Shown here: positions 7,252 to 13,318 of the stretch, piece after piece
Layout of the letters: each line of letters begins with the position of its first letter
Numbering within the stretch: the stretch's first letter is position 1
Source of the DNA: Streptococcus sp.
GTDB lineage: Bacteria; Bacillota; Bacilli; Lactobacillales; Streptococcaceae
Direction: 5' to 3'
Assembly: GCF_030825805.1 (NCBI RefSeq)
Contig: NZ_JAPJPF010000049.1
Location: 1 to 13,318 of the forward strand
Length of the DNA: 13,318 bases
Program-made: the position numbers and the translations under genes
Notes under the pieces: model-generated
Databases searched by the model: none
What the model was told of the DNA's origin: nothing
The model's input: the letters and a program-made list of their open reading frames with translations, nothing else

Positions 7252-8993
7252 TCTGCTCCCTCCTCTCTCTTCTGTTGGGAGAAATGAATCTCTTGGTATA
7301 AAGGATTGGTTGCCACCAAGTCTTCATGACTTCCCAAGCCGACCTGTTTGCCTTTATCTAAGACGAGAATTTGGTCAGCTCTTCGCAGACTATTGGTCCG
7401 TTGCGAGATGAGGATGAGACTGGTTTCCGTCAACTCCTCTTTTAAAGCCTGTAAGAGTCGTGCTTCTGTCAAATAGTCCAAAGCCGAAGTGGAATCATCC
7501 AACACCAAAAATGGAGCTTTGCGAAGGACAGCTCGAGCAATGGTCAACCGTTGCCGTTGACCGCCGGAAAAATTTCGTCCAAATGCTTCTACCAGAGCGT
7601 CTAGCCCCCCTTCTTTCTCACGGACGAAATCAGCTGCTTGCGCAACCTCCAAGGCCCACCACAACTGCTCTTCATTCGGTTCCTCGTTTAATCCTAGCGT
7701 TAAATTCGAACGAATGCTTCCTTTAAAGAGCTCTGCTTTTTGAGGAACTACTGCTATCCAGTCACGCCACTGACCAAGAGTCTTGGGACTCTGTCCATCT
7801 TTAAAAATGATTAGATTTCCTTGACTTGGGCCATAAAGATATCCTAACAATTGAACCAGGGTAGATTTCCCTGATCCTGTCCCTCCAATGATTCCTAGGG
7901 TTTGTCCCTTGTTCAAAGATAAGTGAATGCCTTCTAAAGACGGTTTTGCCGCTAAGGGATAGGTAAAGACAAGATCTTTGATCTCGAGAGCCAGTTGAGG
8001 ATTTGAAGCAGATAGCTCATCTAACTCTTGATCCAAATCTTCACTCTTCTCATCAAATACCTGGACTATCCGACCAGCAGCAATATAGCTTTGGTTGAGC
8101 GAGGTCACAAGCATGGCTAACTTCAATAATTCTGTTAAGATTTGAAGGAGATAATTAACCAAGGCTACTAACATTCCTTGACTGAGCCTCCCCATTTGAA
8201 TGGAGGCTTGTCCCTGCCAAAGAATACAAATCAAAGTCCCGTTCACGACTAAGAAAGTCATAGGACTAATCAAACTAGACCATTTGGATACTAGTAATTG
8301 CCATTTGGTATAGTCTTGGTTGACCTCATTAAACTCTGCTTCTTCATGAGCTACCTGCCCAAAAGAGCGGATAACCCTCATTCCTTGTAACTGCTGACGC
8401 GTAATGGTAACCATTCGATCCGTAATTTTCCTTATGCGCGCATAAAGAGGATTGACCAAACGAGACATAAGGACAATGATGAGGGTTAAGAGAGCAACCA
8501 TACCAATAAACCACAGGGTCAGTTGCGGACTAATGGTGAAGGCCATAAAAATCGATCCGAAAACGACAATTGGCGCTCGGAGAAATAGACGTAAAAATAG
8601 ATTAATCCCCGTTTGAATTTGATAAGTATCACTGGTTAAGCGCGTTACTAGACTTGAAGTGGTTAAACGGTCTCTTTGCTCCTTAGACAAGCTGAGAATC
8701 TTCTCATATAGGTCATTGGTCAATTCCTTGGTATAGCCTACCGCTGCCTTCGAAGAAAAATATTGGGCCGTTATCGCTACAAGAACCCCAAAACCAGCAA
8801 AAACAAATAAGAGACCAACCAGTCCAAATATCCCCCCTTGATCCTGACGGGGGATGAGCTGATCGACCAGATGGGCAATTAAAAGTGGAACCAGTAATTC
8901 AAAAGTTGCTTCTAACAACTTGAAAAACGGTCCCAGTATGGTTTCTTTTTTATAATTCCTGAAGTATTTCAATAAGTCTTTCATACTAGTCAT
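7248..8993 (-). CDS. Heterodimeric multidrug-type ABC exporter, subunit with the degenerate ATP site
   Basis: A 581-residue half-transporter, first gene of the two-gene operon. Membrane domain ~1-310, nucleotide-binding domain ~335-570. Walker A GGTGSGKST (370-378), Q-loop Q418 and signature FSGGQ (475-479) are normal. The Walker B end is LVLDD, so the catalytic glutamate is D500, and the switch histidine is replaced by glutamine (Q531 in ISQRT). These two changes define the non-hydrolytic site of TM287-type subunits and match the LSQGQ change in the partner. The start at 8993 has only a weak SD (AGAAAG); an ATG at 8984 is a possible alternative and shortens the protein by three residues. No regulator is linked. 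Confidence 0.92.
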   Translation of the reverse strand: MTSMKDLLKYFRNYKKETILGPFFKLLEATFELLVPLLIAHLVDQLIPRQDQGGIFGLVGLLFVFAGFGVLVAITAQYFSSKAAVGYTKELTNDLYEKILSLSKEQRDRLTTSSLVTRLTSDTYQIQTGINLFLRLFLRAPIVVFGSIFMAFTISPQLTLWFIGMVALLTLIIVLMSRLVNPLYARIRKITDRMVTITRQQLQGMRVIRSFGQVAHEEAEFNEVNQDYTKWQLLVSKWSSLISPMTFLVVNGTLICILWQGQASIQMGRLSQGMLVALVNYLLQILTELLKLAMLVTSLNQSYIAAGRIVQVFDEKSEDLDQELDELSASNPQLALEIKDLVFTYPLAAKPSLEGIHLSLNKGQTLGIIGGTGSGKSTLVQLLGYLYGPSQGNLIIFKDGQSPKTLGQWRDWIAVVPQKAELFKGSIRSNLTLGLNEEPNEEQLWWALEVAQAADFVREKEGGLDALVEAFGRNFSGGQRQRLTIARAVLRKAPFLVLDDSTSALDYLTEARLLQALKEELTETSLILISQRTNSLRRADQILVLDKGKQVGLGSHEDLVATNPLYQEIHFSQQKREEGAE

Positions 8994-9016
8994 TTTTCTT
9001 TCTAATGGATGTACTT

Positions 9017-9025
9017 ATTTTACCA
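9017..9025 (-). promoter_or_regulatory. Extended -10 promoter of the ABC exporter operon
   Basis: The minus strand carries TGTGGTAAAAT: a TRTGn extension directly before TAAAAT (9022-9017). The -35 position falls in the T tract of the preceding terminator and shows no good hexamer, so recognition would depend on the extended -10. The 5' leader would be only about 17 nt. Confidence 0.55.
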
Positions 9026-9039
9026 CAATTTAGAAAGAT

Positions 9040-9070
9040 AAAAAAACTCTCCCTGCAAAGCAGAGAGAGT
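9040..9070 (-). terminator. Terminator of the second MFS gene
   Basis: On the minus strand an 11-bp stem with one G-U pair (9070-9060 with 9056-9046) and a TTT loop is followed by seven T residues (9046-9040). It lies about 30 bp after the MFS stop codon and separates it from the ABC operon. Confidence 0.9.
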
Positions 9071-9100
9071 CGAATAATGACCTGATGAAGGCCAGGAATT

Positions 9101-10300
9101 TTATTCCGTCTTTGTCCCCTCGTTTAAGATCTTGCCCATTTTCCCTAATCCAATCACTAAGAGTGGGAAAGAAAGGAGTGTTATCAGGCCTAGTACAAGA
9201 AAAACAGCTACAAATCCACTAGTATCAATCAACCAACCAGTCAGTGGGAAGATCACGATCATGGAAAGACTAAACATCATGGAGTTGATACTCAGCATGG
9301 TTGCTCGTACACTAGAAGGTAAATAAGATTGTAACTCATTGTAGTAAATGGGTTGATAAACTGCATATAGTGCATTAGTCAAAAGATAGACACTTAGATA
9401 AGCGAAAGGAGTCTTTACACCTACCAAAAGTAAGGCCAATCCAGTCAGTGCAACTAGAATCGGAAAGACTTGATTACTATTCCATTTTTTTCCGATTTGA
9501 CTAGCCAGATAAACCGCTAGGAGATTGAATCCACTACCAATCAACATGATAAGCGAAACTTGCCAACTGGCTAAGTCACTGATTTTCTGTTGGTAGTAAA
9601 AATAAAACATACACATGATGGTTCCTACCAACTGATAGGTGAGCATCCAGTAAAAGAGTACTGGTTTCTCCTGCCATTCTTGTTTCACTACTACCAATAT
9701 CCGCTTTAAGGTCAAGTGACTTCTTTCATCACTCTTGCTCTCTGGCTCTTTCATCAGAAAAATCAAGAGAATGGAAAGCAAGGAAAGTCCAATAGCAATA
9801 TAATAGGTCCAAGCCAATGCTCCGTGAATAAAGAAGCCTGCCACAACTGTACCTAAGGTTCGGGTGACTTCTGCCACACCAGATAAAAAGCTAGAAATCT
9901 GAAGATATCGGTCCTTTTGATCAGCTTCAACAGCAGAATCATATAAGAAAGCGGTACTGGTCCCTGAGTCAAAATTGTAGGACCAAGCATTGACCATCAT
10001 AGCAATCGCATAAATCCAAAAATTCCCCTGACCAAACAAAATCAAGATAGAGGACACAATACTGGCCAAGCGAGCCAAATAGAGATTGGTCTTGTAGCTA
10101 AATCGATCGGCCAACATACCAGAGGGGATTTCACACAAGAGACTGGTCCCATGAAAGATACTTTCTAGTAAACCGATTTGAAGCAAGGATAGACCATTTT
10201 GGATAAAAAATAAAATCCAAAAACTGGTAATCCCAAAATAAGATGTGAATTCCAGACCTGCTAGGAGTGGAATATTGCCTTTGTAAGTTCTTTTAAACAT
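9101..10300 (-). CDS. MFS transporter, drug-efflux type
   Basis: A 399-residue protein with about 12 membrane helices and a charged central loop (~187-205, EPESKSDERSH). The TM2-TM3 loop has a recognisable motif A, GMLADRFSYK (61-70), with the key D65 and R66. Acidic residues in the first half (D111, D120, E124) may serve proton coupling. It belongs to the MFS drug-efflux range and differs clearly from the other MFS protein in this window. Substrate unknown. The SD upstream of 10300 is weak (purine-rich AAAGAGAG). It is a single-gene unit ending at its own terminator. The upstream region is unusual: a BOX element and an SD followed by ATG-TAG precede it. Confidence 0.84.
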   Translation of the reverse strand: MFKRTYKGNIPLLAGLEFTSYFGITSFWILFFIQNGLSLLQIGLLESIFHGTSLLCEIPSGMLADRFSYKTNLYLARLASIVSSILILFGQGNFWIYAIAMMVNAWSYNFDSGTSTAFLYDSAVEADQKDRYLQISSFLSGVAEVTRTLGTVVAGFFIHGALAWTYYIAIGLSLLSILLIFLMKEPESKSDERSHLTLKRILVVVKQEWQEKPVLFYWMLTYQLVGTIMCMFYFYYQQKISDLASWQVSLIMLIGSGFNLLAVYLASQIGKKWNSNQVFPILVALTGLALLLVGVKTPFAYLSVYLLTNALYAVYQPIYYNELQSYLPSSVRATMLSINSMMFSLSMIVIFPLTGWLIDTSGFVAVFLVLGLITLLSFPLLVIGLGKMGKILNEGTKTE

Positions 10301-10358
10301 TGTTTTCTCTCTTTCAATATGTAGTATGACTGTTTCTAAAAGACTTACTGAGAGTTGC

Positions 10359-10364
10359 CTACAT
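10359..10364 (-). other. Start-stop minimal reading frame with Shine-Dalgarno in the MFS leader
   Basis: On the minus strand AGAGGTGGAGAAA is followed directly by ATG TAG. The SD is stronger than that of the MFS gene 60 nt further on. The same frame is also open from an ATG at 10382 (seven codons). Translation of either is unproven. Confidence 0.35.
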
Positions 10365-10380
10365 TTTCTCCACCTCTTTC

Positions 10381-10408
10381 ATTTAAAGTAATACTCAATG
10401 AAAATCAA
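10381..10408 (-). promoter_or_regulatory. Possible promoter for the second MFS gene, partly inside the BOX element
   Basis: On the minus strand TTGATT (10408-10403), a 16-nt spacer and TTAAAT (10386-10381). The -35 lies in the boxC end of the repeat and the -10 just outside it. It is the best candidate I see between asnS and the MFS gene, but it is only moderate. Confidence 0.35.
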
Positions 10409-10495
10409 AGAGCAAACTAGGAAGCTAGCCGCAGGCTGTACTTGAGTACGGCAAGGTGAAGCTGACGTAGTTTGAATTTTATTTTCGAAGAGTAT
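10391..10495 (-). repeat. BOX element, boxA-boxC form without a recognisable boxB
   Basis: About 105 bp bounded by ATACTC (10391) and GAGTAT (10495) as terminal inverted repeats. On the minus strand it begins with the boxA-type end (ATACTCTTCGAAAAT) and contains a variant of the well-known BOX primer sequence (plus strand TACGGCAAGGTGAAGCTGACG). The other end, AATGAAAATCAAAGAGCAAA and GAAGCTAGCCGCAGG, is boxC-like. Between them only about 12 bp remain, too few for boxB. BOX elements are non-coding, dispersed repeats of S. pneumoniae and relatives. Identified from memory of the consensus. Confidence 0.8.
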
Positions 10496-10517
10496 AAAAA
10501 CGCCAGACGGCGTTTTT
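10496..10517 (-). terminator. Terminator of asnS
   Basis: Perfect 9-bp arms AAAAACGCC (10496-10504) and GGCGTTTTT (10509-10517) with a 4-nt loop. It is symmetric, so it could also stop plus-strand transcription. It lies 7 bp after the asnS stop and abuts the BOX element. Confidence 0.92.
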
Positions 10518-10524
10518 ATGGCTA

Positions 10525-11868
10525 TTAAGGTTTGATACGGTGCAACATACGTGGGAATGGAATGGCTTCACGGATGTGTTTAGTTCCAGCTGCGAAGGTT
10601 ACCATACGCTCGATACCGATACCAAATCCACCGTGTGGGACTGTACCGTATTTACGAAGGTCAAGGTAGAATTCATACTCTGTAAGATCCATACCAAGTG
10701 ATTCCATCTTAGCGACAAGGGCATCGTAGTCTTCCTCACGCATGGAACCACCGATGATTTCTCCGTAACCTTCTGGTGCAAGCAAATCTGCACAAAGCAC
10801 GCGATCTGGGTTCCCAGGAACTGGTTTCATGTAGAAGGCCTTGATGTCTGCTGGGTAGTTAATCACAAAGGTTGGTACACCAAAGTGATTTGAAATCCAA
10901 GTTTCGTGTGGTGAACCGAAATCATCTCCATGCTCTAGATGTTCATAGTCAGCGTCTTCATCATTTTCATGTTCTTGCAAAAGATCAATGGCTTCATCGT
11001 AAGTAATGCGTTTGAATGGCTCTGCAATGTAGCGTTTCAAGAGCTCTGTATCACGTTCCAAGGTTTCCAAGGCTTGAAGAGCACGATCTAGAACACCTTG
11101 AAGCAACGCTTTAACATAAGCTTCTTGCAAGTCAAGTGACTCGTCGTGTGTCAAGTATGAGTACTCCGCATCCATCATCCAGAATTCAGTCAAGTGACGA
11201 CGAGTTTTTGATTTCTCCGCACGGAATACTGGACCAAAGTCAAAGACACGACCAAGAGCCATAGCCCCAGCTTCAAGATAAAGCTGTCCTGATTGGCTCA
11301 AGTAAGCTGGTGTTCCAAAGTAGTCTGTTTCAAAAAGTTCTGTAGAATCTTCTGCAGCATTTCCTGAAAGGATTGGGCTATCAAATTTCATGAAGCCATT
11401 CTTGTCAAAGAACTCATAAGTTGCATAAATGATTGCGTTACGAATTTGCATCACTGCTACTTGTTTGCGTGAACGCAACCACAAATGGCGGTTATCCATC
11501 AAGAAGTCTGTACCGTGTTCTTTTGGAGTGATTGGATAATCTTGAGATTCACCGATGACTTCAATGTCTGTAATATCGAGCTCATAACCAAATTTAGAAC
11601 GCTCGTCTTCTTTGACAATCCCTGTTACGAAAACAGATGTTTCTTGGCTTAGACGTTTGATGGTGTCAAATTTTTCAAGACCTACTTCTTCGCCGAATTT
11701 TTCGATAAAGTTTGGTTTGAAAGCAACACCTTGGAAGAAGGCCGTTCCGTCACGCAATTGCAAGAAAGCGATCTTCCCTTTTCCTGATTTATTCGCAACC
11801 CAAGCACCGATAGTCACTTCTTGACCGACGTAGTCTTTAACTTCAATGATGGTAATCCGTTTTGTCAT
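10525..11868 (-). CDS. asnS: Asparaginyl-tRNA synthetase
   Basis: A 447-residue class IIb synthetase that charges tRNA-Asn with asparagine in the cytoplasm, of normal length for the family. Residues ~15-105 form the OB-fold anticodon-binding domain ([20 protein letters not shown]). The catalytic domain follows, with motif 2 at 215-235 ([15 protein letters not shown]) and motif 3 at 414-421 (GFGIGIER). The ATP- and Asn-binding region [12 protein letters not shown] is intact. The start at 11868 has AAGGAAG 7 nt upstream. It stands alone between a promoter and a terminator; I see no T-box leader. Presence of AsnRS together with a Gln/Asn importer suggests direct charging from imported or made asparagine. 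Confidence 0.98.
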   Translation of the reverse strand: MTKRITIIEVKDYVGQEVTIGAWVANKSGKGKIAFLQLRDGTAFFQGVAFKPNFIEKFGEEVGLEKFDTIKRLSQETSVFVTGIVKEDERSKFGYELDITDIEVIGESQDYPITPKEHGTDFLMDNRHLWLRSRKQVAVMQIRNAIIYATYEFFDKNGFMKFDSPILSGNAAEDSTELFETDYFGTPAYLSQSGQLYLEAGAMALGRVFDFGPVFRAEKSKTRRHLTEFWMMDAEYSYLTHDESLDLQEAYVKALLQGVLDRALQALETLERDTELLKRYIAEPFKRITYDEAIDLLQEHENDEDADYEHLEHGDDFGSPHETWISNHFGVPTFVINYPADIKAFYMKPVPGNPDRVLCADLLAPEGYGEIIGGSMREEDYDALVAKMESLGMDLTEYEFYLDLRKYGTVPHGGFGIGIERMVTFAAGTKHIREAIPFPRMLHRIKP

Positions 11869-11919
11869 AATACATCTTCCTTTTCTCGTTAAACTTGTCC
11901 GAAGACATGATCACCTTTC

Positions 11920-11928
11920 ATTTTACCA
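11920..11928 (-). promoter_or_regulatory. Extended -10 promoter of asnS
   Basis: The minus strand reads TGTGGTAAAATG: TRTGn followed by TAAAAT (11925-11920), the same core as before the ABC exporter operon. No good -35 is seen 16-18 nt upstream. The leader would be about 45 nt, with no strong structure. Confidence 0.6.
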
Positions 11929-11935
11929 CAAATAA

Positions 11936-11978
11936 GAGCCGATAGCTATCTCTCACAATCTAAAAATCCGGCTTTTTT
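11936..11978. other. AT-rich intergenic stretch with a weak hairpin and a 10-bp palindrome
   Basis: This lies in the 295-bp gap between the divergent asnS and surface-protein genes. AGCCG (11937-11941) can pair with CGGCT (11969-11973), followed by T residues on the plus strand, with the palindrome GATAGCTATC (11941-11950) inside the loop. It resembles a weak plus-strand terminator, though no plus-strand gene precedes it. Beyond the two promoters and a small hairpin at 12060-12078, I see nothing else in the gap; the middle (~11980-12060) is very AT-rich. Confidence 0.3.
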
Positions 11979-12059
11979 TACGAAAACTGACTTTTAATAA
12001 AAAAATAAATCAACTTTTTCAAATTCTTGAACCGATTTAAATATTTTATCCTATATTTT

Positions 12060-12078
12060 GATTTTTCAAAGGAAAATC
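12060..12078. repeat. Small inverted repeat upstream of the surface-protein promoter
   Basis: GATTTTTC (12060-12067) and GGAAAATC (12071-12078) around AAA form an 8-bp hairpin with one G-U pair. It lies about 30 bp upstream of the -35 and could be a regulator site; it has no T tract. Its role is unknown. Confidence 0.3.
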
Positions 12079-12109
12079 CTGTCATTTTAAGTCTCAATAG
12101 CAGTCATTT

Positions 12110-12139
12110 TTGACAAGTAAAAAGCTTGCAAGTTATACT
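12110..12139 (+). promoter_or_regulatory. Strong promoter of the surface-protein gene
   Basis: TTGACA (12110-12115) is a perfect -35. TATACT (12134-12139) follows after 18 nt. The spacer holds the 8-bp palindrome CTTGCAAG (12125-12132). The predicted start is near 12146, about 18 nt before the ATG. Confidence 0.78.
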
Positions 12140-12153
12140 ATCAGTATGTATAA
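12133..12153. promoter_or_regulatory. Inverted repeats over the -10 and start site (possible operator)
   Basis: TTATAC (12133-12138) and GTATAA (12148-12153) are a perfect inverted repeat overlapping the -10 and the start region. ATACT-ATC-AGTAT (12135-12147) is nested within it. Such symmetry at this place would suit a repressor. AT-rich symmetry can occur by chance. Confidence 0.3.
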
Positions 12154-12163
12154 GGAGGAAAAT

Positions 12164-13216
12164 ATGAAAAAGAAAATTCAACTCACCACGGGATTGTGTG
12201 CAGCTGTTTTAGCCCTCAGTCTCGCAACAACCACTTTTGCTGATGAGCAGACAGCCCCTGTCACTGCTCCTATCTCTGAACGACAAGATACGGTTGCTCC
12301 TGTTTCAGTCATTTCAGAGAGTTCAGCTACTGCAATTACCAATGAAACAATATCCCCACTTCCGAGCGAAGAAACAGCTAGCCTGACGGCTGAGGAATCA
12401 ACCCCAGCTCCTGCTGAGACTCCAGTTGATCCACGAATCTCTGAAATTCGTGTCATCCATCGTCGTCGGACTCTGAAACCAGACTTTTCACCAGTTGCAT
12501 CTTCAACAGATATCGTATACAAGACAGTTAATGCCCGTGCTTTTACTGAATATGACGTCTCTGGAAATGGACCAGCAACGGTTACAGACGAAAACGGAAA
12601 AACATGGTATCGAGTAAGATATTCTGATCTCGATATCAAAGATGGATTTTCATACAATAGCGCTCCTGAAAAAGGCACTGCCACCGCGCCCGTCATTGAA
12701 GTCATCCATCTCTATGATGATATCGATTTGAATCCGGAAGTTGTAAAACGTGCTCGTTTTGTAGACGAAAAGGGACAAGAAATTGCACCTTCCCAAGAAA
12801 ACAGCGTCGAGCGGAGCCTCGATTTGGCTTATGAAGCTGGTCTACCAACAGCACCCGCTCAAATCCAAGCTAATGGAAAAACTTATACCTTCCAATCAGC
12901 TGACAAAGAAGAATTGACCTCCCACAAACTTCATGTTTCTAACTTGGTTACTGTGACCTATTTCTATAAAGAAGTCACCACACCAATTGTTGAGAAACCG
13001 TCAACACCTTCTGTTCCAGAAAAACCTGTTCAGAAACTTCGTCTTCCAAAAGGAAATAACGGCGCCAAAACACGCGTACCTGTTAGCAAGAAGACTCAAG
13101 CAAAACCATCTAGTCCAGAAGTGAAAAAATTCCGCCTTCCAAAAGGAAACAATGGGGCTAAGACCCGTGTCCCTGTGAAAAAGGCGAATACTATTCTTTC
13201 TGTCGATTTCTTATAA
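12164..13216 (+). CDS. Secreted surface protein with MucBP-like module and two cationic C-terminal repeats
   Basis: A 350-residue exported protein of unrecognised function. Residues 1-26 are a Sec signal peptide (KKK, hydrophobic core, cleavage after TFA). Residues ~27-90 are a Pro/Thr/Ser/Glu-rich, probably unfolded stalk. Residues ~92-185 form an unrecognised region starting with a basic patch (VIHRRRTLK). Residues ~195-269 resemble a MucBP-type beta fold (ARFVDEKGQEI to VTVTYFYKE). A Pro-rich stretch leads to two copies of RLPKGNNGAKTRVPV (293-307 and 324-338), each flanked by lysines. There is no LPXTG motif, no terminal membrane helix, and no choline-binding, LysM or SH3b repeat that I recognise. 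The ATG at 12164 follows AAGGAGG by 5 nt; an upstream in-frame TTG at 12110 lies in the promoter. Secretion is well supported. Adhesion or wall binding is inferred. Confidence 0.82.
   Translation: MKKKIQLTTGLCAAVLALSLATTTFADEQTAPVTAPISERQDTVAPVSVISESSATAITNETISPLPSEETASLTAEESTPAPAETPVDPRISEIRVIHRRRTLKPDFSPVASSTDIVYKTVNARAFTEYDVSGNGPATVTDENGKTWYRVRYSDLDIKDGFSYNSAPEKGTATAPVIEVIHLYDDIDLNPEVVKRARFVDEKGQEIAPSQENSVERSLDLAYEAGLPTAPAQIQANGKTYTFQSADKEELTSHKLHVSNLVTVTYFYKEVTTPIVEKPSTPSVPEKPVQKLRLPKGNNGAKTRVPVSKKTQAKPSSPEVKKFRLPKGNNGAKTRVPVKKANTILSVDFL
13040..13084 (+). repeat. C-terminal repeat, copy 1
   Basis: Encodes RLPKGNNGAKTRVPV, residues 293-307 of the surface protein. All 15 residues match copy 2, while ten codons differ at synonymous positions. 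Confidence 0.93.
13133..13177 (+). repeat. C-terminal repeat, copy 2
   Basis: Encodes the identical 15 residues at 324-338, starting 31 residues after the start of copy 1. It is followed by KK and an eleven-residue end (ANTILSVDFL after the lysines) without charge pattern or anchor. Confidence 0.93.
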
Positions 13217-13227
13217 TTCTAAAGAAA

Positions 13228-13255
13228 AGAGGCTGGGACAAAAGTCCTAGCCTCT
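13228..13255. terminator. Strong hairpin after the surface-protein gene
   Basis: A 12-bp stem (13228-13239 with 13244-13255) with one G-U pair and an AAAA loop, 11 bp after the stop codon. No real T tract follows on the plus strand. On the minus strand TTTTCTTTAG follows, so it may work better as the terminator of a convergent gene lying beyond the right edge, or in both directions. Confidence 0.72.
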
Positions 13256-13318
13256 CAATTGTCTTTGGATTGTCGATCAAGACGCAGTGGTTGAGTGGGC
13301 TCTACTACGCTGATTTCA
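13256..13318. repeat. Possible start of a streptococcal intergenic repeat, cut by the window edge
   Basis: The stretch containing GATCAAGACGCAGTGGTTGA and GGGCTCTACTACGCTGATTT resembles, from memory, a non-coding sequence that recurs between genes in oral streptococci, often next to GAGGCTGGGAC hairpins like the one just before it. I see no reading frame or RNA gene in it. The identification is tentative. Confidence 0.35.

Noticed and set aside
5515..8993. Calling the exporter PatA/PatB
   Set aside because: The asymmetry fits the wider family, but the N-terminal sequences do not match what I recall of PatA and PatB; a symbol would overstate the evidence.
11869..11920. T-box leader for asnS
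   Set aside because: The leader is only about 45 nt and shows no T-box core or terminator.
12110..12163. Upstream TTG start for the surface protein
   Set aside because: The TTG is part of the -35 hexamer; the ATG at 12164 has a consensus SD and begins a signal peptide.
12178..12705. 175-codon open frame on the minus strand inside the surface-protein gene
   Set aside because: It is antisense to a gene with clear signal peptide and domain structure, and has no SD or recognisable domain.
13043..13057. LPKGN in the surface-protein repeats as a sortase motif
   Set aside because: It occurs twice, lacks the T-G pair, and no hydrophobic helix with a positive tail follows either copy.

Overview
The window reads as chromosomal DNA of an oral or mitis-group Streptococcus. 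The evidence is low-to-moderate GC, a full-length 447-residue AsnRS of streptococcal type, a BOX-type interspersed repeat, TRTGn extended -10 promoters, a GlnP with two fused binding domains, and a YSIRK-less surface protein rich in Pro, Thr and Lys. I see no phage, IS element, CRISPR array, tRNA or rRNA. This is inference from sequence features; I could not run a database search.

Layout from left to right. A CPBP-family intramembrane protease (minus strand, 23-961) diverges from a glutamine/asparagine ABC importer operon, glnP-glnQ (plus strand, 1224-4168). The 262 bp between them holds two divergent promoters, a perfect GlnR operator (TGTNA-N7-TNACA) and, in the glnP leader, a terminator-like hairpin that may act as an attenuator. 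A terminator follows glnQ. Next comes an MFS permease with its own promoter (4322-5476). A bidirectional terminator separates it from a convergent two-gene operon (8993 to 5515, minus strand). That operon encodes a heterodimeric multidrug-type ABC exporter with one canonical and one degenerate ATP site. A second MFS permease (9101-10300, minus) lies upstream, with its own terminator. Then come a BOX element lacking a clear boxB, the asnS terminator, and asnS (10525-11868, minus). Finally, a strong sigma-A promoter drives a secreted 350-residue protein (12164-13216, plus). This protein has an MucBP-like module and two cationic C-terminal repeats, and ends at a strong hairpin. The last ~60 bp may be the start of a streptococcal intergenic repeat.

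Functionally, the left part is nitrogen-controlled amino acid uptake, where GlnR would repress glnPQ when glutamine is plentiful. The centre is a cluster of export and efflux carriers without a linked regulator. The right part is translation (asnS) next to a cell-surface protein of unknown role.

The items I would check first are: the C-terminal repeat of the surface protein, identical in protein but recoded at most synonymous sites; the GlnR box shared by a CPBP protease and glnPQ; and the leader hairpin of glnP. I did not find a clear new multi-gene system.
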